The notes beneath the pieces are model-generated. The model did not search any database. It was not told the DNA's origin and was given only the letters and a program-made list of their open reading frames with translations. Source: Stygiolobus azoricus (GTDB lineage Archaea > Thermoproteota > Thermoprotei_A > Sulfolobales > Sulfolobaceae). Taken from it: a stretch of DNA of 64,000 nt. Shown here in pieces: positions 8,354 through 16,154 of this stretch. The stretch is from NCBI RefSeq assembly GCF_009729035.1, contig NZ_CP045483.1, positions 1,200,001 to 1,264,000 on the forward strand. Direction: 5' to 3'. The position numbers and the translations under genes are program-made. Numbering within the stretch: position 1 is the first letter of the stretch; each line of letters begins with the position of its first letter.

Positions 8354-8496
8354 GTCGAAATAATGATGAACTGAAAGAAGAAGATGAGAAAAACTATTGT
8401 GTAAACCGTGTAAAACAGTTGAAATAAGGGAAAGGAAAGTTTTCTCTCCTATCTTGTCTATTCTCAGTATCGTGTCGAAATAATGAAGACTCAAAG
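8354..8496 (+). CRISPR. Decayed CRISPR remnant: three degenerate repeats
   Basis: Three sequences resemble the 24-bp repeat of arrays 1 and 2 read in the opposite orientation. At 8354-8377, GTCGAAATAATGATGAACTG plus AAAG differs at two positions. At 8418-8439, GTTGAAATAAGGGAAAGGAA plus AG carries several changes. At 8474-8496, GTCGAAATAATGAAGACTCA plus AAG has small indels. The intervals between them (40 and 34 bp) are spacer-sized. On the plus strand the handle lies at the 3' end, so crRNA would have been read rightward. This is a fossil array, probably inactive. Confidence 0.7.
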
Positions 8497-8786
8497 ATGC
8501 AGTTTATCTTGATCACCAGTTATTCTGAGTTGTGGGCAAGGTAGGCTCGTAAGGCTTATGGTGATATCTCGTTGTTTTGTTTACAAGTAGTGTTTTCTCC
8601 TTTTGCTGGTCCATTTAGTAGTTTACGAGTATAGGGGCACCTTGGTGAGGAAAAAGTTATATTTACTAAACTAATTTTCTCTTGAACCTAAAGGATTTTA
8701 GTACCCTGGTGATTTGAAAATTGTTATAATCTCCTCATGACCCCAGAACTTCTCGATCGAACAATTTTTAAGAGCTGAGCAGTAAT
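8497..8786. other. Intergenic region before the MFS gene
   Basis: No ORF is credible. A T-rich promoter-like stretch (about 8762-8771, ATTTTTAAG) lies 16-25 bp before the ATG at 8787. Confidence 0.35.
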
Positions 8787-9878
8787 ATGGATGATGTTTA
8801 TAGGCTTATTCTTTCTACCTCGATGAGCGGTATAATTTGGGGGGCTAACACAGTAGTAGTATCGTTATACTTACTCTCCCTTCACTACTCTCCCTTGTTT
8901 ATCGGAGTCCTGTTTACTTTATCCATCTTAGTCTCGTCTGTAGAGGGCTTTATATTCTCGATATTAGGGGACTTGTACGGGAGAAAGAAATTCGCTTTGC
9001 TAAGTAGGGGTCTATCGGCTGTATTCATTTTCCTCTTTTACCTGAAGTTCGTTTACGCATACATCTTTATGGTAGGGTGGGGTAGTGGGTCGTTGATCAG
9101 TGCGATTATAGCTGATAAGGCTAAAAACCTTGAAAGAGTTTATAGCTATCAGACGTCTTTAAACATCCTTTTCAGTGTTCTCGGCTCTTCACTCCCTTTG
9201 TTCTTAAGTTATAGTCAGATATTCCTCTTAGAGTTTGTGGTTTCCTTAATTTCCTTTTCGCTTTTGTTCACGGTAAGGGAGGATTATAAGGGGAAAATTA
9301 AGTTAATTAACTTAATTAACGTAATTAAGTTATCCTCACTTCCCACAATAAGTAAGTTTTTACCGGAAGCTTTGATCGGATTTGGTGCGGGGCTGATCCT
9401 GCCCCTTATGTCCTTATGGTTCAGGCTTAGGTTTTACGTAACGGCGTCAGATATTTCACCGGTTTTCATGAGTTCTCAGCTGACGTTAGCCCTTGCGGTA
9501 ATTTATTCCTCAAAGCTATCTGAGAAATTGGGGATGGTTAAGACAATAGTTTACACTCACGTTGTTGCAACGCTACTACTCTTCGTCCTCCCCTTCTCAC
9601 CAACGTTTTTTGTAGCTTCAGTAATATACGTCCTGAGAAATGCTCTGATGAATATGGCTTCACCAGTCTTAGTGATGAGTCTTATACCTAGGGACGAGAG
9701 GAGTAGGGCGAGTAGTCTTATCCAGTTAATTGATTCTCTACCGAGGGCTTTTGCACCTTCCTTAGGAGGTTATTTATTTAATAAGGGGAATTTGGTTTTG
9801 CCCTTTTTGATAACCGGGGCTTTATATTTCACCTCAACAATCGTATTTTACAGCCTTTTCAGGAACGTAAAGAGGTGA
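8787..9878 (+). CDS. Major facilitator superfamily transporter
   Basis: This 363-residue inner-membrane protein has about eleven hydrophobic helices. The loop between the second and third carries GDLYGRKKFALLSRG (about residues 61-75), the MFS signature G-x-x-x-D-R-x-G-R-R/K in a relaxed form. A second related loop (SSKLSEKLGMVKTI, 240-253) marks the start of the second half. It is slightly shorter than the usual 400 residues. Substrate cannot be read from sequence. It stands alone, with its own upstream T-rich promoter region and non-coding DNA on both sides. Confidence 0.8.
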   Translation: MDDVYRLILSTSMSGIIWGANTVVVSLYLLSLHYSPLFIGVLFTLSILVSSVEGFIFSILGDLYGRKKFALLSRGLSAVFIFLFYLKFVYAYIFMVGWGSGSLISAIIADKAKNLERVYSYQTSLNILFSVLGSSLPLFLSYSQIFLLEFVVSLISFSLLFTVREDYKGKIKLINLINVIKLSSLPTISKFLPEALIGFGAGLILPLMSLWFRLRFYVTASDISPVFMSSQLTLALAVIYSSKLSEKLGMVKTIVYTHVVATLLLFVLPFSPTFFVASVIYVLRNALMNMASPVLVMSLIPRDERSRASSLIQLIDSLPRAFAPSLGGYLFNKGNLVLPFLITGALYFTSTIVFYSLFRNVKR

Positions 9879-10215
9879 AGGTCATAGGACTCTTCATTTG
9901 AAACGGGAATTCACGAAAGTTAACTCTCTGCTATCATTTCCAAATGCGATCCCTTGTAATCAGTTGAAGTTTAGTTATGATTTCTCCTAAATTACACCTA
10001 TTCAGCAGTTTATCATGCTAACACGTTGTAATGTTAAGAGTTGAAAACCTACCTAGTATGAAGAAATGCGCCAATCTACTACTGATTTGGCTAAAAACTC
10101 AAAGAGTCTTAGAAGAAAGAGATTCACTCGCGTTTTTCCCTACATGAAGGTAATCTCTCTGCTTCTCACTTGACAGTAGTGTCTTATCTAAATTAAGCAA
10201 ACTGTCCCACTTGTT
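9879..10215. other. Intergenic region, nothing recognised
   Basis: No plausible ORF, RNA gene or repeat was seen between the MFS gene and the csx1 promoter. Confidence 0.3.
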
Positions 10216-10226
10216 ATTTAAATATT
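10216..10226 (+). promoter_or_regulatory. TATA box of csx1
   Basis: ATTTAAATATT ends 20 bp before the ATG at 10247, consistent with a leaderless transcript of the csx1 gene, so the promoter seems intact although the gene is broken. Confidence 0.6.
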
Positions 10227-10246
10227 GAAAATGATAACTTCTATTT

Positions 10247-11553
10247 ATGAAAATTCTCTTCGCGCCGATAGGAGATCCTAGTGGTTATAGGGAGGTAGAG
10301 TAATGCTGTCGAAATTGAAAGCGAAGGAAAAGAGGTGAAATGCAAGACAAAGGCAAGTTTCAAAGCTATCCAAAAGGCTTTAAACATAGATAAGGTCGTA
10401 GTTTATGCCGGGTTAAGTCTTTGTAAAGACACTAGTAAACCGGATCAATCGTCACTATACCTTGAGTGTTCAAATGAGGTTAAGAGGATTGTGGAGAAGG
10501 AATTGCAACTCCAGGGGGAGGATGTTCTGGTAGCACCTAATGTATTCGGAAATAAAGTCAGGCAGGTGGACGGAAAGACTACCCTATACTTTAACTACGT
10601 GTACTATAACTCCCTGAAAATCCTTGAGGAGAATAATCCTGATGAGGTTTACATTGACATAACCCACGGAGTGAATTATATGCCATTATTGGCTACGGAG
10701 GCAATAAAGTTAGCATCTTATGTTTATGCAATTGATAAAAAGAACTTGACAATTAGGATTTACAACTCGGAGCCAGTAATAGGAAAAAGCGAAGGACCTT
10801 ATCACATTAGCAAGGTATTTGAGGAAAAGGTTAATACTAGAATTTCCCTGCTGGCTGTTCTAACTCCCTTCTTACAGAGTAACATAAAGAACTTGATAAT
10901 TAACAAATTGTCCAAGGAGCTGAAATGCGACAAGGAATTAATACTTCCTTCAGCCAACGCACTGTTTTCAGGGATCTTCCTATTCCTATTAATGAATAAG
11001 AATGAAATAATGAAGTGCATGGAAAGCGTGGAACAGAGGATTAAGGTGTTAGATTACGGTCAACCGTCAATTAACTTAGCTTTGGAGGGAACCACTTTAG
11101 TATATAAAGACAAGATGGATATAGAACTCAGCTACCTACACGCATTGTTAAAAGTACTCAGCAAGATAATTGGAAGTAGAAAAGTTGAAGAAAATTGCGT
11201 AAAGTTAAGTGATATCAGGGATTTAACTGAGAAATACTATACGTCTGAGCTAATTAGGTCAGCAGTATTGAACGAGATTGATAAGCTAGAGGGAAATAGG
11301 GACAAATTAACTTCTGAGCCCGAAATTTTTAGCTGAAATCCTGCTGGAAGAGAAGGTAAAAGAATGTGAGCCTAACAAGCGTAATCTATTTGCCCACGGA
11401 GGGTTTGAGAAAAATGTTACCTACATGTGGAAACGTGATAATGAAATTTGTGTTAGTTATCGTGACTGCTTAGAGAACGTGAAAAACATCTTGAATGAGA
11501 TTACGGAAATCAAAATTTTAACCTTTCAGTTCTTCTTTATTTCGACTTTATAG
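10247..11553 (+). pseudogene. csx1: csx1, CARF-HEPN cyclic-oligoadenylate-activated RNase, broken by two frameshifts
   Basis: Csx1 is an ancillary type III CRISPR ribonuclease: a CARF domain senses cyclic oligoadenylate and activates a HEPN RNase. Three frames together encode about 435 residues. Frame 1 (10247-10300) gives MKILFAPIGDPSGYREVE, a CARF first strand. Frame 2 (10302-11330; open alone from 10335 to 11336) contains the family motif DITHGVNYMP (D-x-T-H-G). Frame 3 (11329-11553) contains RNLFAHGGF, the HEPN R-x4-H catalytic motif. The first shift is at about 10301. The second is at the run of five T at 11326-11330. The last frame has no stop before the CRISPR repeat at 11523 and continues into it, ending TAG at 11551-11553. 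The middle piece alone would lack the catalytic motif. Confidence 0.8.
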
Positions 11554-11954
11554 AGGATACGGTAAGAAGGCCTATAGTCACTTTCAGTTCTTCTTTATTT
11601 CGACAGAAAAGTTAGAGACAAGCAAAATTATGGAGTTAACTTTCAGTTCTTCCTTATTTCGACGAATGCAAATATATTGATGATATTAAATGAAATAACT
11701 TTCAGTTCTTCCTTATTTCGACTAAGAGTTCTAAAATACGAGTTCGATGCTCAGCACTTTCAGTTCTTCCTTATTTCGACCAATCCTTCTGTACCGGAGG
11801 TATACCGCCGGTGTCTTTCAGTTCTTCCTTATTTCGACTTAACGGTGTATATATTATATTATAATAAAAGTCCTTTCAGTTCTTCCTTATTTCGACCGTT
11901 GTAGCTCCTCAGGCTTTTCTTGCAACACCTCTTTCAGTTCTTCCTTATTTCGAC
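11523..11954 (-). CRISPR. CRISPR array 2: eight 24-bp repeats, seven spacers
   Basis: Repeats start at 11523, 11581, 11640, 11699, 11757, 11815, 11873 and 11931. The last six equal those of array 1. The first two carry the same single change (CTTCTTTATT instead of CTTCCTTATT). Spacers are 34-35 bp. With crRNA read from the minus strand, the variant repeats are at the leader-distal end, where degeneration is normal. The spacer at 11781-11814 contains the dyad ACCGGAGGTATACCGCCGGT. No leader follows the leader-proximal repeat: a vapC fragment begins at 11955. Confidence 0.97.
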
Positions 11955-12012
11955 GCTGTTATGCTCATTAGCAAATCCATTTTATAACTACTGAAGCGTC
12001 GACTACTGCCAA
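11955..12012 (-). pseudogene. vapC fragment (PIN toxin N-terminus) cut off at the CRISPR array
   Basis: From the TTG at 12012 the minus strand reads LAVVDASVVIKW, the first strand of a PIN-domain toxin with its conserved aspartate. One base later the frame shifts to FANEHNS, completing a VapC-like start. The sequence then runs straight into repeat 8 of array 2, so the rest of the gene is missing. The start overlaps the end of the damaged vapB gene. Confidence 0.65.
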
Positions 12013-12237
12013 TTCTTGACACGCAACTCCCTAATTGTCTCTTCTGATCTTCTGCCTCCGTAATTAAGGAAGAACTCATGAGACCTCAATGAAGCCTCAT
12101 TAATCCTTCTTTTTCTTTTCCTCTTCCTCAATTACTTCCTCTATTTTTCTCCTTATTACTTCACTCCAGTTTATGTAGCTTAGCTCGTCCATTTTCCTCT
12201 TTAACTTTTCATCAATCCTTATACTTATTGTTGGCAT
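12003..12237 (-). pseudogene. vapB antitoxin (ribbon-helix-helix) with one frameshift
   Basis: The frame from ATG at 12237 reads MPTISIRIDEKLKRKMDELS and then a helix-rich NWSEVIRRKIEEVIEEEE segment, an RHH-type DNA-binding antitoxin. It stops at 12100-12102. A one-base shift in the A-rich tract near 12110 restores RINEASLRSHEFFLNYGGRR through to TAG at 12003-12005. The full protein would be about 77 residues and would overlap the vapC start, the normal vapBC arrangement. The truncated 45-residue form may still bind DNA but would lack the toxin-binding tail. Confidence 0.65.
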
Positions 12238-12240
12238 AGT

Positions 12241-12558
12241 TAATGATCAGTAGCGTAAGTTACTAAGATTTAAGATGCATTTACAGCATACTCCCCGATC
12301 CTACAGAGTATTTAACACAGTTGGACACGAGTTGCAAAAGTTTGTTCGTAATCAGATTTTTTTAACAAAAACTTTAGGAAAATCTTTAAACCACTCCTTG
12401 CGCAAAATATTAACTCTCAGAGAAGAAATAAGATATTTACGTAGTTTAATATCGAATTTATTGTCATGTCTTAGACTTCCGTAAGGAGTCAGAGAAAATA
12501 AATATCATCGTCTATGTTACCAATTTAATTTATTAGTTTAGAATGAGAGACATAATCA
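12241..12558. other. Intergenic region between vapB remnant and DUF973 gene
   Basis: No credible gene is seen. An A/T-rich TATA-like stretch AATTTAATTTAT (about 12522-12533) sits about 30 bp before the ATG at 12559. Confidence 0.35.
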
Positions 12559-13575
12559 ATGAGTTACAATGTCGAATTGGTCGGACTGGAAAAGTTGAAA
12601 AAAGGGTCACTTTATTACATATTCTCCACATTTCTAGAAGCAATTTTCGCCGCGTTATTTGTTGTAGCTATATCAATAGGTTTCGGGGCTTCAATTCTTA
12701 CAGTGTATAACTCTACATCAGTGTATAACTCTACATCAGTTCTAACGAATTCTTCAAGTTCAGCTGCACTTTCAATATTTGGTATAGCTATAATTCTCTT
12801 CATAGTAGCCTTAATAATTGGAATTCTGGGTATAATTAATTTGAGGTCAGGCTTTTCTCTTCTTTCTGGTGTGAGCCAGAGTGTAAGTGTAGGGAAGACT
12901 GGGACTACTTTGTGGATAATTGCATTATTATTTTCTTTCTTATTACCAGTGTTAGTAATAGGTCTAGGTATAGCTGCTTCATTAAGTAGTGGCTCAGTTT
13001 TAGTCGGTATATCGAGCTCACTCGGCGCAATCTACTTACTAGATTTTATAATCACCCTCTTTACTGTTACGGCTAACATCTTAATAGGCATTGGTTTTTA
13101 TAATGTCGGGAATTTATACGGGTCTACTACCACTAAGGTTGGAGGGATACTAATAGCGACGTCGATCTTAGCGTTCATAGGGTTCATACTGACTTACATT
13201 GGGATGGGAGAGATAATAAGGAAGGTTAGGAGCGGGGTGAGCTTAATGCAAGGCTTGAGTCCACAACCCGTTAATGCTCCAATAGTGATTTACCAATCCC
13301 AACCTTCAGGTACTATAAGCCCTAACGGTGTCCTAACTTTCCAAGTTTATTCAAATGTGTTAGCTCAACTACTTTCAGCCACTATTGAGGGGTTGAACGT
13401 AAGTACTAGCTCCTTTAATCCACAAATAATACAACCTAATCAGCCTGTTAATGTGGTAGCTTACTTTAACCCATTACCTATAACTCAAGGTGTTATGTAC
13501 AGAGTGATAGTTACTGCTTCTGCAGGAGGGACGATCATTAGATTTACAGTTAACGCTGTGGGTACACAATCTTAG
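12559..13575 (+). CDS. DUF973 family membrane protein
   Basis: This 338-residue protein matches the Sulfolobales DUF973 layout: a short cytosolic start, four to five hydrophobic helices (roughly residues 18-45, 72-96, 112-140, 158-185 and 192-215), then a C-terminal beta-sandwich-like domain (about 235-338) beginning near PVNAPIVIYQSQPSGTIS. An exact 18-bp tandem duplication at 12703-12738 repeats VYNSTS in the first extracellular loop, giving two N-glycosylation sequons. The last bases overlap the converging open frame of the tnpB read-through. No function is established for the family. Confidence 0.7.
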   Translation: MSYNVELVGLEKLKKGSLYYIFSTFLEAIFAALFVVAISIGFGASILTVYNSTSVYNSTSVLTNSSSSAALSIFGIAIILFIVALIIGILGIINLRSGFSLLSGVSQSVSVGKTGTTLWIIALLFSFLLPVLVIGLGIAASLSSGSVLVGISSSLGAIYLLDFIITLFTVTANILIGIGFYNVGNLYGSTTTKVGGILIATSILAFIGFILTYIGMGEIIRKVRSGVSLMQGLSPQPVNAPIVIYQSQPSGTISPNGVLTFQVYSNVLAQLLSATIEGLNVSTSSFNPQIIQPNQPVNVVAYFNPLPITQGVMYRVIVTASAGGTIIRFTVNAVGTQS

Positions 13576-13775
13576 AAGGCCATAATTTCTTCTCTGATTT
13601 CTTTCTCACTCATCATAGCTATAGCCCTCACGGGTGAGCCGTCAACCCCTACAATGTTTAAGGGTAAAGCTTGGAAGTACACGAAAGACCCTACCAACCG
13701 CTTGAGACAAGTTTTCAACAATGAGTACTTCATTGCGTAGTAGGAGCTTGTGTACATCAGTGTCTCCGATGCTAG
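13572..13775 (-). pseudogene. C-terminal remnant of a cyclase/kynurenine formamidase-family gene
   Basis: Next to the right end of the insertion sequence, the minus strand encodes the tail of a metal-dependent cyclase-family hydrolase in two frames. IGDTDVHKLLLRNEVLIVENLSQ lies in one frame (about 13770-13700), and ALPLNIVGVDGSPVRAIAMM in another, ending at 13572. The second resembles the usual ending (V)ALPLKI-GGDG-PVRA. The N-terminal part of the hydrolase is not found on the other side of the element, so the gene was both interrupted and partly deleted. Confidence 0.5.
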
Positions 13776-15137
13776 CTGACCTCCTCCCCACCCTAAAGGG
13801 CGGGAGTTCCCGCCAGAGCGGGGAGGTTTGGAGCCACATTTTTTTGATTCAGCCTCGGGCTGGGTCTTCAACCCATTACCCCTATCCCTTTTGCGGGGAC
13901 TCGGGGTTATGGAGATTCCTCTCACAAGGATGTTGTATGCTGCTGTCAAGTCGGCATTGAACACTTTGCCCAGTTTTGTGCACTTGAATAGTCCTCTCAA
14001 TATCCTTTTTCCACAGTCTTTACCGTGTAGAGGACATGTTGAAGAGGTATACGACTCGGGCACAAGCCGGATTTCCATGCCCTCCTCTTCGGCAACTTCT
14101 TTGAGCCTCTTCAGAATGTAGCCATACATCCATATCCTCTCAGTGTACTCATTACCTTTTTCATGGGCAATATCATGTGGAAGCCCAACCACAACAGTGC
14201 CTATTCCATGTTCCCTCAACCATCTATAAAGTTTCCTGATCTGGCGGTCTATATAGTTCTTCATCTGCATCTTCGCCTTTCTATGCATCAATCTAAGTCT
14301 TCTGCTTGTTCTGAGCCCGCTCAGCAAGGATTGGAGCATTGATATCTTATGTTTCCAATAGAACCAGATCGACTTGAGAGGTCTGCCGTTGAAAAGAGCA
14401 CTAACATGCTTTCCATCAGAGGTTATGCCATAGACTGCGAAGAGGTTGTTAACCCCAAGATCAATGCCAGCAATACCAGAGCCTGGGAGAGGCAGAGGGA
14501 CTGTTCTCCAACCATCACTGTATAGCTTTTCTGTGCCGTAGAACTGCATATACGCATACCACTTCTTTCTATCTATATCATACCTCAGCATCAGCTCCCC
14601 TCTCTCGCCACTCCAGTGAACCCTTCCCTTAATTTTCAATACTGCTCTCAGCCCAAACGCTGGAACGCCCTTGATGATGATGGTATCACCGCTCAACTCC
14701 CACTGTCTAGACTTCAGCCTTATGAATGGTATTCTCCTTTTGCCACTCTTACTATAGCCTGGCGGGTTGACCTCAAACCAACTCGGTAACACCTCTTTTT
14801 CCTTAAGCAGCATAAAAAACGCTCTCCAGTTATCATCGCTCAAGTTAAGCACTGCCTGCAAAGTGTTCGAACCGAGGAGGCAATGCCCATCGGCGGTCTT
14901 GTACTCATCTGCATACTTCCTATATACCTCGTTATATGTTTGCCTCATAGCCTCAGGCGTCAATTCCTTGTCGAAGAACAGTTTTCTCCGCATGTAGTTT
15001 ATCTCATTATAAGCCATTGCGAGTATGTTTGCGATAGAGAGCAGAACGTCATGAATCCGCTCATCTACAATAATCTCAACTATTACAGTCCTCTTCAAAC
15101 CCTTCTTCCTAGTTCTCTTCCTCGGCATTGTCGTCAC
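13572..15137 (-). CDS. tnpB: TnpB RNA-guided nuclease of the IS605-type element, with read-through tail
   Basis: TnpB is the RuvC-type, right-end-RNA-guided nuclease of IS200/IS605 elements. The 521-residue frame has the RuvC motifs GIDLGVNNLFAVYG (about 225-238, catalytic Asp), VVVGLPHDIAHEKGNEYTER (about 313-332, in the region of the Glu motif) and NADLTAAYNIL (about 392-402, third Asp). The zinc ribbon is damaged: CPLHGKDC is followed by CTKLG, where CxKCG is usual, so one zinc ligand is replaced by Leu. After about residue 405 the frame reads through the terminal palindrome (GGNSRPLGWGGG) and then into the flanking cyclase remnant, adding about 70 foreign residues. Its first 29 bp overlap tnpA. 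Activity is uncertain. Confidence 0.85.
   Translation of the reverse strand: MTTMPRKRTRKKGLKRTVIVEIIVDERIHDVLLSIANILAMAYNEINYMRRKLFFDKELTPEAMRQTYNEVYRKYADEYKTADGHCLLGSNTLQAVLNLSDDNWRAFFMLLKEKEVLPSWFEVNPPGYSKSGKRRIPFIRLKSRQWELSGDTIIIKGVPAFGLRAVLKIKGRVHWSGERGELMLRYDIDRKKWYAYMQFYGTEKLYSDGWRTVPLPLPGSGIAGIDLGVNNLFAVYGITSDGKHVSALFNGRPLKSIWFYWKHKISMLQSLLSGLRTSRRLRLMHRKAKMQMKNYIDRQIRKLYRWLREHGIGTVVVGLPHDIAHEKGNEYTERIWMYGYILKRLKEVAEEEGMEIRLVPESYTSSTCPLHGKDCGKRILRGLFKCTKLGKVFNADLTAAYNILVRGISITPSPRKRDRGNGLKTQPEAESKKCGSKPPRSGGNSRPLGWGGGQLASETLMYTSSYYAMKYSLLKTCLKRLVGSFVYFQALPLNIVGVDGSPVRAIAMMSEKEIREEIMAF
13776..13990 (-). ncRNA. Predicted right-end (omega) guide RNA of the element
   Basis: TnpB elements make a non-coding RNA from the 3' end of tnpB through the right end, and the first bases beyond the end act as guide. 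Here that region on the minus strand holds strong GC dyads (about 13785-13850). The bases beyond it (toward 13770, reading about GCATCGGAGACACTG) would be the guide. Limits are inferred from family knowledge, not from a visible promoter. Confidence 0.4.
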
Positions 15138-15552
15138 CTCTCTTTCTCTGCTGTTCTATGTATCTCTGTATTGTTTCTTCATTCACATGTCCAACCGTTG
15201 AGACGAAGTACTCCCTAGTCCATAGCTTACCATCTCCAACTCTACTCCTCAGCTCCGGGAACTCTTGCATTAGCAGTCTCGCTGATTTACCCTTAATGTG
15301 CTTAATTATCTCTGCGGGGGCGAGGCGGGGAGGGCAAACAACAAACAGATGAACATGATCAGACGTAACTTCTAGTGCTTTAACTGAGCAACCTAAGTCC
15401 AGTTCTGCTATTTGGACTATTAGCTCCTTTAGTCTCTCAGCGACTGAATCTACTAAGATATTCTCTCGATATCTGGGAATCCATACAAAGTGGTACCCGC
15501 AGTAGTACTTTGCGTATCTTGTGCTGTAGTATTCGTCTGAAGCCCTCTCCAA
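15109..15552 (-). CDS. tnpA: TnpA, Y1 HUH transposase (IS200/IS605 family)
   Basis: This 147-residue protein is a single-strand DNA transposase acting through a 5'-phosphotyrosine. The motifs are an N-terminal strand YAKYYCGYHFVWIPRYRENIL, the HUH metal-binding motif DHVHLFV (about residues 65-71) and the catalytic tyrosine in EETIQRYIEQQ (Tyr about residue 131). The length matches family members (about 130-150 residues). Its 3' end overlaps tnpB by 29 bp, so both are on one transcript. No internal damage is visible, so the element may still be mobile if its ends are intact. Confidence 0.9.
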   Translation of the reverse strand: MERASDEYYSTRYAKYYCGYHFVWIPRYRENILVDSVAERLKELIVQIAELDLGCSVKALEVTSDHVHLFVVCPPRLAPAEIIKHIKGKSARLLMQEFPELRSRVGDGKLWTREYFVSTVGHVNEETIQRYIEQQRKRGDDNAEEEN

Positions 15553-15728
15553 CCTCGCCCCCCGTACAGTCTAGGGAGTTCAAACTTATAAGTGTTTTAT
15601 GTCCTTCCTCCCTTAACGGGGGACTCATGATAAGTTTTTATACCCTTCCTCCCCGCTTTTAAAAGCGAGGCCTCCGGGCATATCTTAATGGTGAAAAAAT
15701 AATAAGTTAATTTACACACTTATACACT

Positions 15729-16154
15729 ATGCATGAGTGGTCTGTCGGTGAAGGGATTTTGAGGAGTGTAATAGATTGGGCAAAGGAGAATAACATTAAC
15801 TCAGTCAAAAGAGTTAAGGTTGCTATCCCCTCATTCACATTCCTCGAAGCTGACATCCTGAAAGAAGCTTACGACACATTAAAGAAGGGAACGATAGCTG
15901 AAAACAGCGTTTTGGAAATCTCATTCAAAGATCCGGTATTTAAGTGTAGGAATTGCGGAAATATCTTCACCATAAGAGAAGTGATCAATGAGGTCGAAAA
16001 AGTGAAGGACGAGTTCGGGGAGGAATATCCGCTCCATTTAATGTCAGGCTTAGCCCCAGCTTTCATCAAGTGTCCCAAATGTGGATCTAATGATATCGAG
16101 GTTAGCTCTCAGGAAATAATGATAAAAGGGGTAGAGGTAAATGGAACCCCTTGA
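15729..16154 (+). CDS. hypA: HypA, nickel chaperone for [NiFe]-hydrogenase maturation
   Basis: HypA delivers nickel to the hydrogenase large subunit. The 141-residue protein starts [10 protein letters not shown], where the conserved M-H-E provides the nickel site. It carries the zinc domain with CRNCG (about residues 73-77) and CPKCG (about 113-117). The roughly 35-residue insertion between the Cys pairs, longer than in bacterial HypA, is seen in other archaeal members. It overlaps the downstream Mrp-type ATPase by 14 bp. That partner is notable because archaeal HypA is known to pair with a Mrp-like ATPase instead of the GTPase HypB. No hydrogenase structural genes are in the window. Confidence 0.88.
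   Translation: MHEWSVGEGILRSVIDWAKENNINSVKRVKVAIPSFTFLEADILKEAYDTLKKGTIAENSVLEISFKDPVFKCRNCGNIFTIREVINEVEKVKDEFGEEYPLHLMSGLAPAFIKCPKCGSNDIEVSSQEIMIKGVEVNGTP

Larger units (their letters stand above)
13776..15690 (-). mobile_element. IS200/IS605-type insertion sequence (tnpA and tnpB)
   Basis: The element carries overlapping tnpA and tnpB on the minus strand. At the tnpB end, 13776-13850 contains a G-rich palindrome (CCCACCCTAAAGGGCGGGAG, with further GC dyads), typical of a right end. At the tnpA end, the 14-bp palindrome CGCTTTTAAAAGCG (15654-15667) plus CCTTCC-rich flanks form the left end. Such elements move as single-stranded circles without target duplication, so the exact ends are estimates (within about 20 bp). 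Confidence 0.8.

Noticed and set aside
9301-9330. TTAATTAACTTAATTAACGT repeat-like run inside the MFS gene
   Set aside because: It encodes LINLINVIKL in an intact frame; simple codon repetition.
11677-11904. 75-residue ORF over CRISPR array 2
   Set aside because: Same artefact: repeats read as LSVLPYFD; the locus is an array.
12065-12076. 12-bp match to the CRISPR repeat inside vapB (TAAGGAAGAACT)
   Set aside because: Too short and inside normal antitoxin coding sequence; probably chance, although it could have offered microhomology for recombination.
12275-12484. 69-residue ORF before the DUF973 gene
   Set aside because: No ribosome site or promoter spacing and no recognisable sequence; composition looks non-coding.
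13721-15352. Several plus-strand ORFs opposite the transposase genes
   Set aside because: Shadows of tnpA and tnpB; their translations show no family and their frames follow the codon structure of the minus-strand genes.
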